A DNA stretch of 64,000 nt from Sinorhizobium glycinis (lineage in GTDB: Bacteria; Pseudomonadota; Alphaproteobacteria; Rhizobiales; Rhizobiaceae). The translations under genes and the position numbers were made by a program. The first letter of the stretch is position 1; each line of letters starts with the position of its first letter. Shown here piece after piece: positions 39,696 through 48,215 of this stretch. Below the pieces are notes generated by a model. It made no database searches and was not told the origin of the DNA. It saw only the letters and a program-made list of their open reading frames with translations. Location of the stretch: contig NZ_LPUX01000050.1 of the NCBI RefSeq assembly GCF_001651865.1, forward strand, positions 248,492 through 312,491. The letters are read 5' to 3'.

Positions 39696-40522
39696 GCATC
39701 GCCGATACAATGATCCCGCCGCAGGCCCCGCCCCCGGTTCCGCCGAGGCCCTACACATTGACGCGCTTCCTCGGCAGCGTGGCGCTGGGTATCTGGCTGG
39801 CCCTTGGCGTCGGCATCTTCTTCACCGTGGTCGAAGGTTGGGACCCGGAAAAACTGTCACGCTATGGACCGAGCTTTTTATCCGGTCTCGGGGTGACCCT
39901 GACGCTCGTCACCTCCTCGATCCTCATAGGCGCGGTCCTGTCGCTGCCGGTGGCGCTCGGGCGAATGTCGAAGCACAAGCTCTGGTCCTGGCTTGCCTAT
40001 GCCTATGTCTATTTCTTCCGCGGCACGCCGCTGATCACGCAACTCTTCCTGGCTTATTACGGGCTCGGCAGCTTCCGCCCGCAACTGGAATCCATCGGCC
40101 TTTGGTGGTTCTTCCGCGACGCATGGAACTGCGCGCTCTTCACCTTCGCGCTGAATACCGCCGCCTACCAGGCGGAGATCCTGCGCGGCGCAATCGAGAG
40201 CGTGCCGCGCGGCCAGCATGAAGGGGCGGCCGCACTCGGCCTGCCGGAGCGCGTTGCCTTCTTCAAGGTCATCCTGCCGCAGGCGATGATCGTGGCGCTG
40301 CGCCCCTACGGCAACGAGATCATCCTGATGATCAAGGGCTCGGCGATCGTTGCAATCGTCACCGTCTTCGATCTCATGGGCGAGACGCGACGCGCCTTCT
40401 CCCGCACCTTCGACTTCCAGATGTATGTCTGGGCGGCGGCGCTATACCTGCTGATGGTCGAGTTGCTTCGCAATATCTGGGGTTGGCTCGAAGCCCGCCT
40501 GACGCGCCATCTCAAGCGCTGA
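39692..40522 (+). CDS. Amino-acid ABC transporter permease (HisM-like)
   Basis: A 276-residue second permease of the same importer. It has FFRGTPLITQLFLAYYGLGS, the NTAAYQAEILRGAIESVPRG helix and the EAA loop QHEGAAALGLPERVAFFKVI, then LPQAMIVALRPYGNEIILMI. A proline-rich N-terminus precedes the first helix. It is translationally coupled to the first permease by an ATGA overlap. A strong terminator follows, and no ATP-binding gene is present, so the importer must borrow an ATPase encoded elsewhere. Confidence 0.88.
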   Translation: MSIADTMIPPQAPPPVPPRPYTLTRFLGSVALGIWLALGVGIFFTVVEGWDPEKLSRYGPSFLSGLGVTLTLVTSSILIGAVLSLPVALGRMSKHKLWSWLAYAYVYFFRGTPLITQLFLAYYGLGSFRPQLESIGLWWFFRDAWNCALFTFALNTAAYQAEILRGAIESVPRGQHEGAAALGLPERVAFFKVILPQAMIVALRPYGNEIILMIKGSAIVAIVTVFDLMGETRRAFSRTFDFQMYVWAAALYLLMVELLRNIWGWLEARLTRHLKR

Positions 40523-40545
40523 GGCGCAACGATACATAGCAAAGA

Positions 40546-40590
40546 GCTTGGCAGCACTCATCACTTTGTGCTGCCAAGCCATTGTTTTTC
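40546..40590 (+). terminator. Intrinsic terminator of the amino-acid importer operon
   Basis: GCTTGGCAGCAC (40546-40557) pairs perfectly with GTGCTGCCAAGC (40568-40579), followed by CATTGTTTTT. A strong terminator, 24 bases past the last permease. Confidence 0.9.
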
Positions 40591-40685
40591 TGAATGAATT
40601 TTCATCTGGACGGCAATATTAGGTCTTGATTAACAAATCAAGCGCTTCATCATAGAGACCAACCTTTGTTAGAAGCGAGGTCCTG

Positions 40686-40952
40686 ATGACAAACGACATG
40701 GAACTGCAGCTCAAAGGATATGGCCTGACGACGGCCCAGATACTCTACCGGCTGCCCGACCATCCCGCCCTGTTGCAGACCTATATCTGGCAGCACTACG
40801 ATATTGCCCCGGACTTTCCCGAGATGCGAAGCTTTCTCAGGTTCTGGCAGGAAAAGCTGGACGGGCCGCTGCATTCGGTCCGCTACGTGCACCGCAAGCT
40901 GATATCGGCGACGGAATGGCGGGCACTCAAGGGCGAACTCATTCTCCACTAA
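40686..40952 (+). CDS. usg: Usg family protein
   Basis: An 88-residue protein of the Usg family, small and widespread in Alphaproteobacteria and named after a gene near the Caulobacter trp cluster. The sequence GYGLTTAQILYRLPDHPALL, then QTYIWQHYDIAPDFPEMRSF and LRFWQEKLDGPLHSV is characteristic. The function is not established. The start follows GCGAGG. It has its own upstream region after a strong terminator. Confidence 0.82.
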   Translation: MTNDMELQLKGYGLTTAQILYRLPDHPALLQTYIWQHYDIAPDFPEMRSFLRFWQEKLDGPLHSVRYVHRKLISATEWRALKGELILH

Positions 40953-40986
40953 GAATACCGCCACCGCTGCGTGCTGTCCGCTGCGG

Positions 40987-41712
40987 TCAGACATGCACCT
41001 CCCCGTGGGCAAGTTCGCCCTCGTGAGCTTCCTTGCGGAGCGAGCCGTAGAGAACGACGGCGTAGAAGAGCGCAACGCCGATCATGACGCTCCAGCCTGG
41101 CAGGAGGCCCAGAGCGGCATTCTCCGCAAAATCGATCCAGGATCGGACATGGCCGTATGGCTCGCCGTTGGAGGACATCTTCGGCGAGGAGATTTTCAGC
41201 GCCCAGGCAAGAAGCAGGATCAGGTACATCCAGCAGTAATTGCGCTGCAGCCGCCGGCATACGGCCTCCTTGTAGGTCATCAGGAAGGCTGGCCGGCGCA
41301 GGCTCTTGGCAATTGCCGCCGACCATTTGAAACTCTGCGTGCCTTCCGGCGCGAGGATCTGTGCGAAATAGCCGCGTTCGAGTTGCCGTACGCGGGCGCG
41401 GTAGACATCGAAGAAGCGGTAGCGGCGTGCTTCGATCAGCAGCAGCAAGGTGATCAGCAGCATCGCAAAGAGCAGCACACCGTGATGCGAGGACGGTGTC
41501 GACAGCGACACGGAAAGCATCGCCGCAACGACCGTAATCGCCCAGTTGGAAGTACGGTCGATGCGATCCCGCCAGCCGGCCATCCGCCCCATTTCGCCGC
41601 GGTAATAGTGCACGATTGTATTGATCGTCTCCTGAGGTGACTGCGGCAGGGATGGACCCTGCCTCTCCGGCATCTCCGTTTCCAATGTCAGCGGGCTCAG
41701 ATCAGCGGACAT
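40987..41712 (-). CDS. DUF2270 family membrane protein
   Basis: A 241-residue predicted integral membrane protein of DUF2270. The conserved segment YYRGEMGRMAGWRDRIDRTS, then NWAITVVAAMLSVSLS leads into the first helix pair, with LLFAMLLITLLLLIEARRYR and FFDVYRARVRQLERGYF following. Two more helices lie near the C-terminus. Function unknown. The ATG at 41712 has GGGAGG six bases upstream, better than the ATG at 41718, which abuts it. It is convergent with usg and divergent from the methyltransferase gene. Confidence 0.78.
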   Translation of the reverse strand: MSADLSPLTLETEMPERQGPSLPQSPQETINTIVHYYRGEMGRMAGWRDRIDRTSNWAITVVAAMLSVSLSTPSSHHGVLLFAMLLITLLLLIEARRYRFFDVYRARVRQLERGYFAQILAPEGTQSFKWSAAIAKSLRRPAFLMTYKEAVCRRLQRNYCWMYLILLLAWALKISSPKMSSNGEPYGHVRSWIDFAENAALGLLPGWSVMIGVALFYAVVLYGSLRKEAHEGELAHGEVHV

Positions 41713-41902
41713 CGGCATCCTCCCGATTTCTCATGCCTTTTCATGATCATGACTCCAATCGCTTTCGGGATAAACCCGCCAGGCAAGGCGCCGTCGATTT
41801 CTTGAGCATATGCCAAGTGCCCGCCAACAGAATGGACTTGCAAGAAAGGACGGTCGCTGACGGACGATTGCCAAAGGTCTCACGCAGTCGTAAGAAGCGC
41901 CC

Positions 41903-42727
41903 ATGACACAAAAGAGCAATAAGATCGACGAGGAGGCGCTGGCGGAAGCCTATAATCGCGCCCTAACTCTGGAAAAATCCGGCAATTTCGACGCCGCCGC
42001 GGCGGCTTACCGGGAAGTGCTGGACCTCGATCCCGAAGATCACGGGGGAGCGTCGGTCCGGCTTGCGTCCATGGGTCGGGGCGAGACGCCCCTCAAGGCT
42101 CCGGATGCCTATGTCGCGACTCTCTTCGATCAGCATGCGGACGTCTTCGACAATGTGCTCGTCGATCAGCTCGACTATTGCGTGCCGCTTCTCGTCCGCC
42201 AGCGCGTTCAGGCCCTGGAGCTCGGTCCCTTCAAGCGGGTACTCGATCTCGGCTGCGGCACGGGGCTGACCGGGGGCGCGTTGCGCGACCTGGCGGAAGA
42301 CATCACCGGCATCGACCTTTCCGAGAACATGGTCGAGATCGCCCACGAGAAGGACCTCTATGAAACGCTTTACGTCGCCGAAGCGGTCGATTTCCTCGAC
42401 GACAACGAGGAGGCCCCGTTCGACCTGATCGTCGCTACGGATGTGCTGCCCTATATGGGCGCGCTGGAAGCCCTCTTCTTCGGCGCCGTCGATAATCTCC
42501 TACCGGGCGGCCTGCTGATCTTCTCCAGCGAAACCCTGCCCGATGAGACATTCGCGGGGCGCCCCTTCATGGTCGGGCCGCATCAGCGCTTCGCCCATTC
42601 GGAAGCCTATCTGCACGACCGGCTGACCGCGACCGGATTCGAGGTCATCGAGGTGACCGACATCACCGTACGCATGGAAGAAGGCGCGCCCATTGCCGGG
42701 CAGCTGGTGATAGCGCGTTTTCTCTAG
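41903..42727 (+). CDS. SAM-dependent methyltransferase with N-terminal TPR
   Basis: A 274-residue protein. Residues 10-45 form a TPR-like helical pair (AEAYNRALTLEKSGNFDAAA, then AAYREVLDLDPEDHGG). From about 105 a class I methyltransferase fold follows with VLDLGCGTGLTGGALRDL, ITGIDLSENMVEIAHEK and DLIVATDVLPYMG. The TPR-methyltransferase pairing is frequent in rhizobia. The substrate is unknown. It is probably cytoplasmic. Confidence 0.82.
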   Translation: MTQKSNKIDEEALAEAYNRALTLEKSGNFDAAAAAYREVLDLDPEDHGGASVRLASMGRGETPLKAPDAYVATLFDQHADVFDNVLVDQLDYCVPLLVRQRVQALELGPFKRVLDLGCGTGLTGGALRDLAEDITGIDLSENMVEIAHEKDLYETLYVAEAVDFLDDNEEAPFDLIVATDVLPYMGALEALFFGAVDNLLPGGLLIFSSETLPDETFAGRPFMVGPHQRFAHSEAYLHDRLTATGFEVIEVTDITVRMEEGAPIAGQLVIARFL

Positions 42728-42807
42728 GAACAGGACCGACACGCGGCCTTCCGCCTTCCGCCCAATTCCGCTAAATCTTTGGCCAAATCGAAACAGGAGC
42801 ATTCGCA

Positions 42808-43677
42808 ATGGCCAAAGTCGCATTCATCGGTCTCGGTGTCATGGGATTTCCGATGGCCGGTCACCTCAAGGTCCGCGGCGGACATGACGTGACCGTCTAC
42901 AACCGCACGTCCGCGAAGGCCGAGCGTTGGGCGGCAGAATTCGGCGGACGCGCGGCGGCAACGCCGGCCGAAGCGGCAAAGGGCCAGGAATTCGTTTTCG
43001 CCTGCGTCGGCAATGACGACGACCTTCGATCGGTGACCACCGGCAAGGACGGGGCTTTCGAAACGATCGCCTCCGGCGCGGTCTTCATCGACAACACGAC
43101 GGCGTCCGCCGAGGTTGCCCGCGAGCTCTACGCCGCTGCTAGCGCCAAGGGCGCCCGTTTCATCGACGCGCCGGTTTCCGGCGGCCAGGCAGGGGCCGAA
43201 AACGGCGTGCTGACGGTGATGTGCGGCGGCGATGCCGAAGCTTTCGATCGGGCCAGGCCGATCATCGAGGCCTATGCGCGCATGGTCGGGCTGATGGGGC
43301 CGGCGGGAGCCGGCCAGCTCACGAAGATGATCAACCAGATCTGCATCGCCGGCCTCGTTCAAGGCCTCGCGGAAGGCATCCATTTCGGCAAGAAGGCTGG
43401 ACTCGACATCGAGAGGGTCATCGACGTCATCTCCAAGGGCGCGGCTGGCTCCTGGCAGATGGAAAACCGCCACAAGACCATGAATGCCGGAAAATACGAC
43501 TTCGGCTTTGCCGTCGACTGGATGCGCAAGGACCTCGACATCGTGCTAGCCGAGGCGCGGCGGAACGGCGCCAAGCTGCCGGTCACGGCCTTGGTCGACC
43601 AGTTCTATGCGGAGGTCCAGGCCCTTGGCGGCAATCGCTGGGACACGTCGTCCCTGCTCGCCCGGCTCGAAAAATGA
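42808..43677 (+). CDS. Beta-hydroxyacid dehydrogenase (3-hydroxyisobutyrate dehydrogenase-like)
   Basis: A 289-residue NAD(P)-dependent dehydrogenase. The Rossmann motif FIGLGVMGFPMAGHL is at the N-terminus, the substrate-binding loop is DAPVSGGQAGAENGVLTVM, and the catalytic lysine lies in GAGQLTKMINQICIAG. Members oxidise 3-hydroxyisobutyrate, tartronate semialdehyde or related small hydroxyacids, and sequence alone does not separate them. The start follows CAGGAGC. A hairpin ATGACGC-GCGTCAT overlaps the stop. Confidence 0.87.
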   Translation: MAKVAFIGLGVMGFPMAGHLKVRGGHDVTVYNRTSAKAERWAAEFGGRAAATPAEAAKGQEFVFACVGNDDDLRSVTTGKDGAFETIASGAVFIDNTTASAEVARELYAAASAKGARFIDAPVSGGQAGAENGVLTVMCGGDAEAFDRARPIIEAYARMVGLMGPAGAGQLTKMINQICIAGLVQGLAEGIHFGKKAGLDIERVIDVISKGAAGSWQMENRHKTMNAGKYDFGFAVDWMRKDLDIVLAEARRNGAKLPVTALVDQFYAEVQALGGNRWDTSSLLARLEK

Positions 43678-43847
43678 CGCTTTCGCCGGCGTCATCGGCG
43701 GGAGAGATCATCGGTCGCGTTAGACGGCCACGAGAACTGAACGGCGCAAGCGTTCGCGAGCGGTTGGCTCTATCCGATTAAGCGTGAACTTACGTGAAAT
43801 CACCGATGAATGCGGAAGCCAGATCTCCGCATTAACTGTGGCGGACC

Positions 43848-44336
43848 CTACTCGTCGTTCGATTTCGCCTGATCGATGGCCATGTAGTCGAGCGGCAATT
43901 GCGTCGTATACTTGATCTGCTCCATGGCGAAGGCCGAGGAGACGTCGCGAATCTCGATCTTGGCGATCAGCCGCTTGTAGAAGGCGTCGTAGGCGGCAAT
44001 ATCCGGTACGACGACGCGCAGCAAGTAATCGACGTCGCCGCTCATGCGATAGAATTCCACCACCTCCGGAAAATCGGCGACCACTTCCGAGAAACGGCGC
44101 AGCCATTCCATGGAGTGGGAATTGGTGCGGACCGAAACGAACACCGTCACCTTGGTGTTGACCTTCACCGGATCGAGCAGCGCGACGCGGCGACGGATGA
44201 CGCCGTCCTCTTCCATCTTCTGAATGCGCCGCCAGCATGGCGTGGTCGAAAGCCCGACCTTCTTGGCGAGGTCGGCAACGGCCAAAGTCGAGTCCTCCTG
44301 CAGAAGGCGCAGGATCTTGCGGTCCAGACGGTCCAT
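43848..44336 (-). CDS. Lrp/AsnC-family transcriptional regulator
   Basis: A 162-residue regulator. The N-terminal helix-turn-helix is LDRKILRLLQEDSTLAVADL, then AKKVGLSTTPCWRRIQKMEE. The C-terminal RAM ligand-binding domain has VVADFPEVVEFYRMSGDVDY, then LLRVVVPDIAAYDAFYKRLI, the usual Lrp/AsnC layout. It probably senses an amino acid. The start has GAGAGGAG upstream. It is convergent with the dehydrogenase gene. Confidence 0.9.
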   Translation of the reverse strand: MDRLDRKILRLLQEDSTLAVADLAKKVGLSTTPCWRRIQKMEEDGVIRRRVALLDPVKVNTKVTVFVSVRTNSHSMEWLRRFSEVVADFPEVVEFYRMSGDVDYLLRVVVPDIAAYDAFYKRLIAKIEIRDVSSAFAMEQIKYTTQLPLDYMAIDQAKSNDE

Positions 44337-44400
44337 GGAAACTCCTCTCGAATATTTTTCCCTCTATAACGCGGAATTCGTGAAGATAAAGAAAATTGTT

Positions 44401-45033
44401 TCATCGAATGAGCGCTTCGACGCACGCGCGCAGGAAGGGAATCATCTCAGCCTCGAACCACGGATGTTTCCGCAACCAGCCGGTGTTGCGCCAGCTTGGA
44501 TGCGGCATGGGCAAAACGGGGGTGCCGGAATTGCGCGTCACGTAGCGGCGCCAGTCGCGGACCGTCTCGGTCATGGACTTCGGACAATCCGCCCCAAGGT
44601 GCCAGCGCTGCGCATAATGGCCGACCGCCAGCACGAGTTCGACCTGCGGCATGGCATCCATCACCCGCTGCCGCCACAGCGGCGCGCATTCGGCGCGCGG
44701 CGGCAGGTCGCTGCCGTGCCTGTCGTAGCCGGGGAAACAGAAGCCCATCGGAACAATGGCAAAGTTACGCGCATCGTAGAATGTGTCGCGATCGACCGCC
44801 AGCCAATGCCGCAGCCGGTCACCCGAGGCATCGTTGAAGGGAAGCCCGCTTTCATGCACGCGCAAGCCCGGCGCCTGACCGGCGATCAGGATGCGGGCGG
44901 TGGCGGAAAGGACCGCTACAGGCCGCGGCTCATGCGGCAACCGATGGCTCCTTCCGTGCGGATCGTCGCGACACACCCGGCAGGCCGCGATCGCGGCACG
45001 CAAGGCCCGCAGCCGCTCCTCCGCGCTAGGCAC
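44401..45033 (-). CDS. Uracil-DNA glycosylase family protein
   Basis: A 210-residue protein of the UDG superfamily. The active-site motif GQAPGLRVHESGLPFNDASG is at about 53-72, and a C-terminal LPMPHPSWRNTGWL corresponds to the second UDG motif. An N-terminal CRVC pair hints at, but does not prove, an iron-sulfur site. It probably removes uracil or a related base from DNA. The GTG start at 45033 has AAGGAGA at ideal spacing and overlaps the end of the thermonuclease gene by eight bases, implying coupled translation. A longer frame to 45444 is rejected. Confidence 0.82.
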   Translation of the reverse strand: MPSAEERLRALRAAIAACRVCRDDPHGRSHRLPHEPRPVAVLSATARILIAGQAPGLRVHESGLPFNDASGDRLRHWLAVDRDTFYDARNFAIVPMGFCFPGYDRHGSDLPPRAECAPLWRQRVMDAMPQVELVLAVGHYAQRWHLGADCPKSMTETVRDWRRYVTRNSGTPVLPMPHPSWRNTGWLRKHPWFEAEMIPFLRACVEALIR

Positions 45034-45850
45034 CGGCGATCTCCTTCGCGACCCTCCAAGCCTGGTCCTCAAGCCACTGCAGGATGAATTCGAGCCAATC
45101 GCCCGCCTGGTGCGGCGTCTCCTCGGCTCCGCCCTCAGAGCGGCGCCATTCCTGCGGCCGGACGAAGTCCCCCGCCCACACCCCGGCTCGACGCTCTCGC
45201 GCCCGCTCCTCCTCTTCTCGGTAGAGCCCGTAGCTGACCGCATAGCCGGAGAGAACCATCTCGCGGCCGATGTCGCGCCCACCGGCTTCGCACAGGCCGA
45301 GTTCACGGCCGTATCGGTCGCGACCATGAAGGCGGCACCGTATCGTCGTTCCATCGATGAGGTCCTCCAGTCGCCGCCGGGCCTCAGCACCGCAGTCCCA
45401 ACCCGCTCCTTCGCGCTGGCACGTCTGCCCGATCTCCGGGGCATCGATGCCCTCGATCCTCACGCGGCGGCCGTTGAGCCGCAGACTGTCTCCGTCACTC
45501 GCGACTGCCGAGCCGCGCAGTTCTCCCGTGACAGTCTTCTCCGGCGGCGGCAGACTGGATGCAACATAGGCGCCAAGGCTCAGCACCATCAGGAACATCC
45601 AGCCGCCGATCAGGCCACCTCGTTCCTCCGAGCGGCTGTTCCTTTGCGAAACACTCCCGCGGCGCCCGAAAACGAAGCGCGGGCTGGACGGCGCCGGCTT
45701 TCCGCCACGGACAATACGAAACTTGCTGCGCCTCGGGTTCAAGCGGCGACCTCTCTGTCTCTCATCGGCATCGGCTTCATCCCTTGTCACGCACGGACAG
45801 GCAAAAAGGTCAATCGCGCCACAATGGTTGTCGAATCCTTCCCGCTGCAT
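45026..45850 (-). CDS. Thermonuclease (SNase-like) family protein
   Basis: Up to 274 residues. After a basic N-terminus and one membrane helix (GWMFLMVLSLGAYVASSL) comes a staphylococcal-nuclease-like domain with SDGDSLRLNGRRVRIEGIDA, PEIGQTC and HGRDRYGRELGLC, so it is likely a membrane-anchored or exported nuclease. The N-terminal 75 residues look atypical, and the true start may be further in (for example a TTG near 45748). It is coupled to the glycosylase gene downstream. Confidence 0.75.
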   Translation of the reverse strand: MQREGFDNHCGAIDLFACPCVTRDEADADERQRGRRLNPRRSKFRIVRGGKPAPSSPRFVFGRRGSVSQRNSRSEERGGLIGGWMFLMVLSLGAYVASSLPPPEKTVTGELRGSAVASDGDSLRLNGRRVRIEGIDAPEIGQTCQREGAGWDCGAEARRRLEDLIDGTTIRCRLHGRDRYGRELGLCEAGGRDIGREMVLSGYAVSYGLYREEEERARERRAGVWAGDFVRPQEWRRSEGGAEETPHQAGDWLEFILQWLEDQAWRVAKEIAGA

Positions 45851-45942
45851 GTTTCCCTAAATCATGCGATTTGAGGATAAAAACATGCAGTAATTCAAAG
45901 TGCTACAGCGGCCTTAGCGTGTCTGATGAGACGCGCGGCAGC
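45848..45942. repeat. Dispersed palindromic intergenic repeat, copy 2 (RIME-like)
   Basis: CATGTTTCC, then GAGGATAAAAACATGCAG, TTCAAAGTGCTACAGCG and the stem GCGTGTCT-GATG-AGACGCGC match copy 1 at 15711-15806 in order and orientation. The apical stem is better preserved here. It lies between the nuclease and kinase genes. Confidence 0.75.
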
Positions 45943-46000
45943 AACTTCTTAAGGATTGCATCCTAGACTGCAAGCCAAACGCAATCCCCGACCCACGAGC

Positions 46001-47536
46001 ATGAGCATCGCCGTCAGCACATCGACTGATAAGATCATCGTCGACAAGTCGCGAAACCCTCGGAACAAGGCCGTTTCGAAGGCGGTGCGCGCGACTCGCC
46101 AGCGGCTGCAGACCGGTTCGTCCGCCCCTTCCGGCTTCGATCGCGAAATGCTCCTCCTGCACGTCGATGCCGTATTGCACGGCGCCATCGCCGTCCCCCT
46201 GCTCGTCGGCCTGATTTCGGCAATCGGGCTCTATCTTTCCCAAGAGCCGAGCATCCTCTTTTGGGGCCTGATGACGCTTTCGGCCCATGCGGTCACGGTT
46301 TACCTGGCGCGCAGGGCAAAACGCCAGAACATCGGCACCGAGAAAGTCGCCATCTGGCGGCGCCGCCTTCTCGCCGGTCAGTTGCTGATGGGGCTTTGCT
46401 GGGCGACCTTCGCCCTGCAGGACTGCAGTGCCTGTGGCGAGATCCAGTTCGCTCTCTTCGAAGGAACCGGACTCTTCATCGCGCTCGCCGCCACCGCCAT
46501 GGGCACGTTTCTGCTGCGCAAAGCCCTGGTCTATACCTTTCTGCCGGTTGTCGCCGCCCTCGGTTTCACGTCATTGGCCGGCGGCGACCCCATTCATGTC
46601 GGCATGACCGGAATCCTGTCGCTTTCGCTTGTTTTTCTGGCCTTCATGACCGAGAGGATGAACAAGGCGAACGTACACATCCTCTCGATGCAATCGGAAA
46701 AGGACGACCTGATCGCCGAACTCGAGGTGGCGAAGTCCATGTCGGACGAGGCCCGCAGGCGGGCTGAAGAGGCGAACCTGGCCAAGTCCCGCTTCCTTGC
46801 ATCGATGTCGCACGAGCTCCGCACCCCGCTCAACGCCATTCTCGGCTTCTCGGAAGTGATGTCGACGGAGGTGCTGGGTCCGCTCAACAACCCGACCTAC
46901 AAGGAATACACGGTCGACATCCACCGTTCCGGCGAGCATCTCCTGAACCTCATCAACGAGATCCTCGATCTTTCCCGCATCGAAGCCGGCCGGTACGAAC
47001 TCAACGAAGAGGCGGTCGGTCTCGCCGAGATCGCCGAGGATTGCATCGGCATGGTGCAGCTCCGCGCCCGCGGCAAGAACATTACGATCGAACCGCAATT
47101 CGAACAGAACATGCCCTCCGTCTGGGTCGACGAGAAGGCAATGCGCCAGGTCGCACTGAATCTCCTGTCCAATGCCGTCAAGTTCACGCCTTCCGGTGGG
47201 GAAATCACCGTCAAGGTCGGCTGGACCGCCGGCGGCGGGCAGTACATCTCCATCAAGGACAATGGTCCCGGCATTCCCGAGGAGGAGATTCCGATCGTGC
47301 TTTCCGCCTTCGGCCAGGGCTCGATCGCGATCAAGAGCGCCGAACAGGGCACCGGTCTCGGCCTGCCGATCGTCCAGGCGATCCTCGCCAAGCACAACGG
47401 TCAATTCGTCCTGCGCTCAAAGCTTCGCGAAGGCACCGAGGCTATCGCCATCCTGCCGCCCCGCCGCGTCCTGCAGAGCCTGCCGCCGGTCGAGGACGTC
47501 CCCTCGCCTGCGCGCCGCCGCAAAAGCTTCGCCTGA
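46001..47536 (+). CDS. Sensor histidine kinase with six-helix membrane domain
   Basis: A 511-residue membrane kinase. About six helices lie between residues 60 and 216, then a coiled linker. The HisKA domain has phosphoacceptor His271 in FLASMSHELRTPLNAILGFS, followed by the N box (NLLSNAVKFT), G1 (DNGPGIP) and G2 (GTGLGLP). The HisKA sequence resembles the PleC/DivJ/PdhS group that acts on DivK, but no PAS domain is seen, so that link is tentative. No response regulator is adjacent. The ATG at 46001 is chosen over a TTG at 45956. Confidence 0.85.
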   Translation: MSIAVSTSTDKIIVDKSRNPRNKAVSKAVRATRQRLQTGSSAPSGFDREMLLLHVDAVLHGAIAVPLLVGLISAIGLYLSQEPSILFWGLMTLSAHAVTVYLARRAKRQNIGTEKVAIWRRRLLAGQLLMGLCWATFALQDCSACGEIQFALFEGTGLFIALAATAMGTFLLRKALVYTFLPVVAALGFTSLAGGDPIHVGMTGILSLSLVFLAFMTERMNKANVHILSMQSEKDDLIAELEVAKSMSDEARRRAEEANLAKSRFLASMSHELRTPLNAILGFSEVMSTEVLGPLNNPTYKEYTVDIHRSGEHLLNLINEILDLSRIEAGRYELNEEAVGLAEIAEDCIGMVQLRARGKNITIEPQFEQNMPSVWVDEKAMRQVALNLLSNAVKFTPSGGEITVKVGWTAGGGQYISIKDNGPGIPEEEIPIVLSAFGQGSIAIKSAEQGTGLGLPIVQAILAKHNGQFVLRSKLREGTEAIAILPPRRVLQSLPPVEDVPSPARRRKSFA

Positions 47537-47558
47537 TCGAGCCGCTTACTGTCCGTCG

Positions 47559-47972
47559 TCAGCCAAGATAGCGCGCCAGAAACACCACGTAGAAGGCGTA
47601 GGTGGCGTTGGCCAGGATCAGGCAGAGACAGGCGAAGGATCCGAGATCCTTGGCATGCTTACCCATTTCCGAGATTTCCGGCGAGACGCGGTCGACGATT
47701 TCTTCGATGGCCGTGTTGATCGCTTCGAATGCCATCATCAGCAAGAACAGGATAGCCATTACGATATATTGGAAGAAGCCGGCGCCGGAGATGGCGAAAG
47801 CGACCATTGCGACGGCGAATGCGATGAGCTCGTGCCGAAAGGCCGCTTCACCGATCAGCCGCTTTGCGCCGCCGAGCGAATAACTTGCGGCCGCAAAGAG
47901 ATGCCGGATACCGGTATGCTTTGTGACGGGGGCCGTTTGACCGTGACGGGGGGTGGTGTTCTTGGCGTCCAT
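47559..47972 (-). CDS. dgkA: Diacylglycerol kinase
   Basis: A 137-residue trimeric membrane kinase that phosphorylates diacylglycerol to phosphatidic acid. Three helices are visible, with the catalytic segment [20 protein letters not shown] carrying the essential Glu and Asn residues, preceded by [16 protein letters not shown]. In bacteria that transfer phosphoglycerol from lipids to periplasmic glucans, this enzyme recycles the diacylglycerol. The LTA-synthase-like gene at 11.8 kb would be such a source, by inference. It is convergent with the kinase gene. Confidence 0.93.
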   Translation of the reverse strand: MDAKNTTPRHGQTAPVTKHTGIRHLFAAASYSLGGAKRLIGEAAFRHELIAFAVAMVAFAISGAGFFQYIVMAILFLLMMAFEAINTAIEEIVDRVSPEISEMGKHAKDLGSFACLCLILANATYAFYVVFLARYLG

Positions 47973-48215
47973 TTCGTCTCGACGAGCTTGAAACTGCGAA
48001 GCTTCGACATTCCGATTGCGGCGAATGCGAGGCCGGCATTCAGTTACAGAAGGCGCCAGACATCATCGCGATCCCGGCGCACAGCGCCTTATACCTGAAA
48101 CCGAAACGTGCCCGCGTCTCCCGATAGGCGAGAAGACACGCCGCATCAAGACCGCAGCCGTCGAGCATAACATGACTGACGGTCGACCGACAGGAATGGA
48201 CGGAGGCCCGGTGCG

